A stretch of DNA of 64,000 bases from Blastopirellula marina DSM 3645 (GTDB taxonomy: Bacteria; Planctomycetota; Planctomycetia; Pirellulales; Pirellulaceae). The notes beneath the pieces were generated by a model. It was not told the DNA's origin. It searched no databases and saw nothing but the letters and a program-made list of their open reading frames with translations. The stretch covers positions 2,963,901-3,027,900 of the forward strand of contig NZ_CH672376.1 of the NCBI RefSeq assembly GCF_000153105.1, given 5' to 3'. Shown in pieces: positions 63,624-64,000 of the stretch. Made by a program: the position numbers and the translations under genes. Each line of letters begins with the position of its first letter. Position 1 is the stretch's first letter.

Positions 63624-64000
63624 TTACGCAATTTCGAAGCAACGGACACGAGCCCGCTGGGTTAACCAGGCCGAAGTTTTATCGATGATCCGCAGCTGGA
63701 ACGGCAATTTCAACGCACCCTTGTCACGTGGGTTGCTGCTGGGCGGTCCCAACAGGTGACAATCCAGGCGGTCTCCATGGCGTTGGACGTAATGCACTTC
63801 ACCGCCGGTCTTGAGCCGGTCTTCACGAGCTTGCGTCGTATATTGCGAGAAGGTTCCTTGCGTTCCCCGCAAGTCAGGCACGCACATCGCGGACAACTGC
63901 ACCCCGCGAAGTTTTTCGGGCGGAAAAGTAATCGGCACGCGAATGATGGAGTTGAAGACGCCGTAGTCGCTTAGCAGACTCCAAAAGGGCTTGCTCTTAC
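63624..64000 (-). CDS. AlkP-superfamily phosphohydrolase (COG3379-like), C-terminal part only
   Basis: The frame enters from the right edge and stops at 63624, so only about 125 C-terminal residues are visible. An in-frame GTG at 63938 is not a real start, since protein-like sequence continues upstream to the edge (KPFWSLLSDYGVFNSIIRVP). The segment ITFPPEKLRGVQLSAMCVPD followed by LRGTQGTFSQYTT is characteristic of predicted AlkP-superfamily phosphohydrolases and phosphomutases. The catalytic metal sites lie outside the window, so the substrate cannot be judged. Confidence 0.82.
   Translation of the reverse strand, partial: KSKPFWSLLSDYGVFNSIIRVPITFPPEKLRGVQLSAMCVPDLRGTQGTFSQYTTQAREDRLKTGGEVHYVQRHGDRLDCHLLGPPSSNPRDKGALKLPFQLRIIDKTSAWLTQRARVRCFEIA

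Noticed and set aside
1..64000. CRISPR arrays, prophage, restriction-modification or secretion-system loci
   Set aside because: No evenly spaced repeats with unique spacers and no integrase, terminase, methyltransferase or Cas motifs were seen on either strand.

Overview
The window reads as chromosomal DNA of a planctomycete, most likely of the Pirellulaceae (Blastopirellula/Rhodopirellula type). The pointers are a DUF1559 pilin-like protein with its companion lipoprotein, a DUF1598 secreted protein, Tat-exported Gfo/Idh/MocA oxidoreductases, a giant PQQ-type propeller protein, a MoxR/vWA membrane operon with long secreted proteins, a Ser/Thr kinase, and genes for the C1 cofactor methanofuran. 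Family names come from motifs read by eye; no database search was possible.

Layout. 1-2.4 kb: a squalene-cyclase-like secreted protein cut by the left edge, tRNA-Phe with a good promoter and terminator, a probable gene remnant, and an HU-type DNA-binding protein. 2.7-7.4 kb: a PQQ/TPR protein. 7.6-25.9 kb: one long plus-strand operon with many overlapping start/stop codons: MoxR ATPase, DUF58 protein, BatA-like vWA protein, a second vWA protein whose frame is broken, a DUF4175-like membrane protein, a Pro/Gly/Glu-rich coiled-coil protein, a helical Gln-rich protein, an NPCBM-domain protein, then three trypsin/HtrA-like proteins. Only the first of the three keeps the His-Asp-Ser triad. 26-30 kb: a sugar-phosphate isomerase-like protein, then a DoxX-like membrane protein coupled to a Tat-exported oxidoreductase.

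30-36 kb is gene-poor and accessory in character, with duplicated non-coding blocks, an Xre-type regulator, a VOC protein, a DUF423 protein and the DUF1559/lipoprotein pair. 36-47 kb carries a MATE pump, a D-2-hydroxyacid dehydrogenase, a non-RD Ser/Thr kinase, another Gfo/Idh/MocA protein, a thioredoxin-like protein, a TIGR04283 glycosyltransferase, a CheX-like protein, an FHA-GAF-sigma-54 activator and the DUF1598 protein. 47.4-50.1 kb is a three-gene set matching methanofuran synthesis (mfnD, mfnF, mfnE). 50.1-56.1 kb is a SUF iron-sulfur operon headed by a SufR-like regulator and including nuoB, sufC, sufB, sufD, a Rieske protein and a SufT-like protein. 56-64 kb holds an AGCS transporter with an unusual secreted N-terminal module, a small membrane protein, a second MATE pump, arginine decarboxylase, a hypothetical protein and the C-terminus of an AlkP-superfamily phosphohydrolase.

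A 31-base REP-like palindromic repeat is scattered between genes at 30.5, 30.9, 42.5-42.7 and 59.0-59.15 kb, twice as inverted pairs; diverged relatives lie at 50.08 and 63.6 kb. The most interesting features are the active protease followed by two apparently dead paralogues inside the MoxR/vWA operon, the REP-like family, and the AGCS transporter with an added extracytoplasmic domain.
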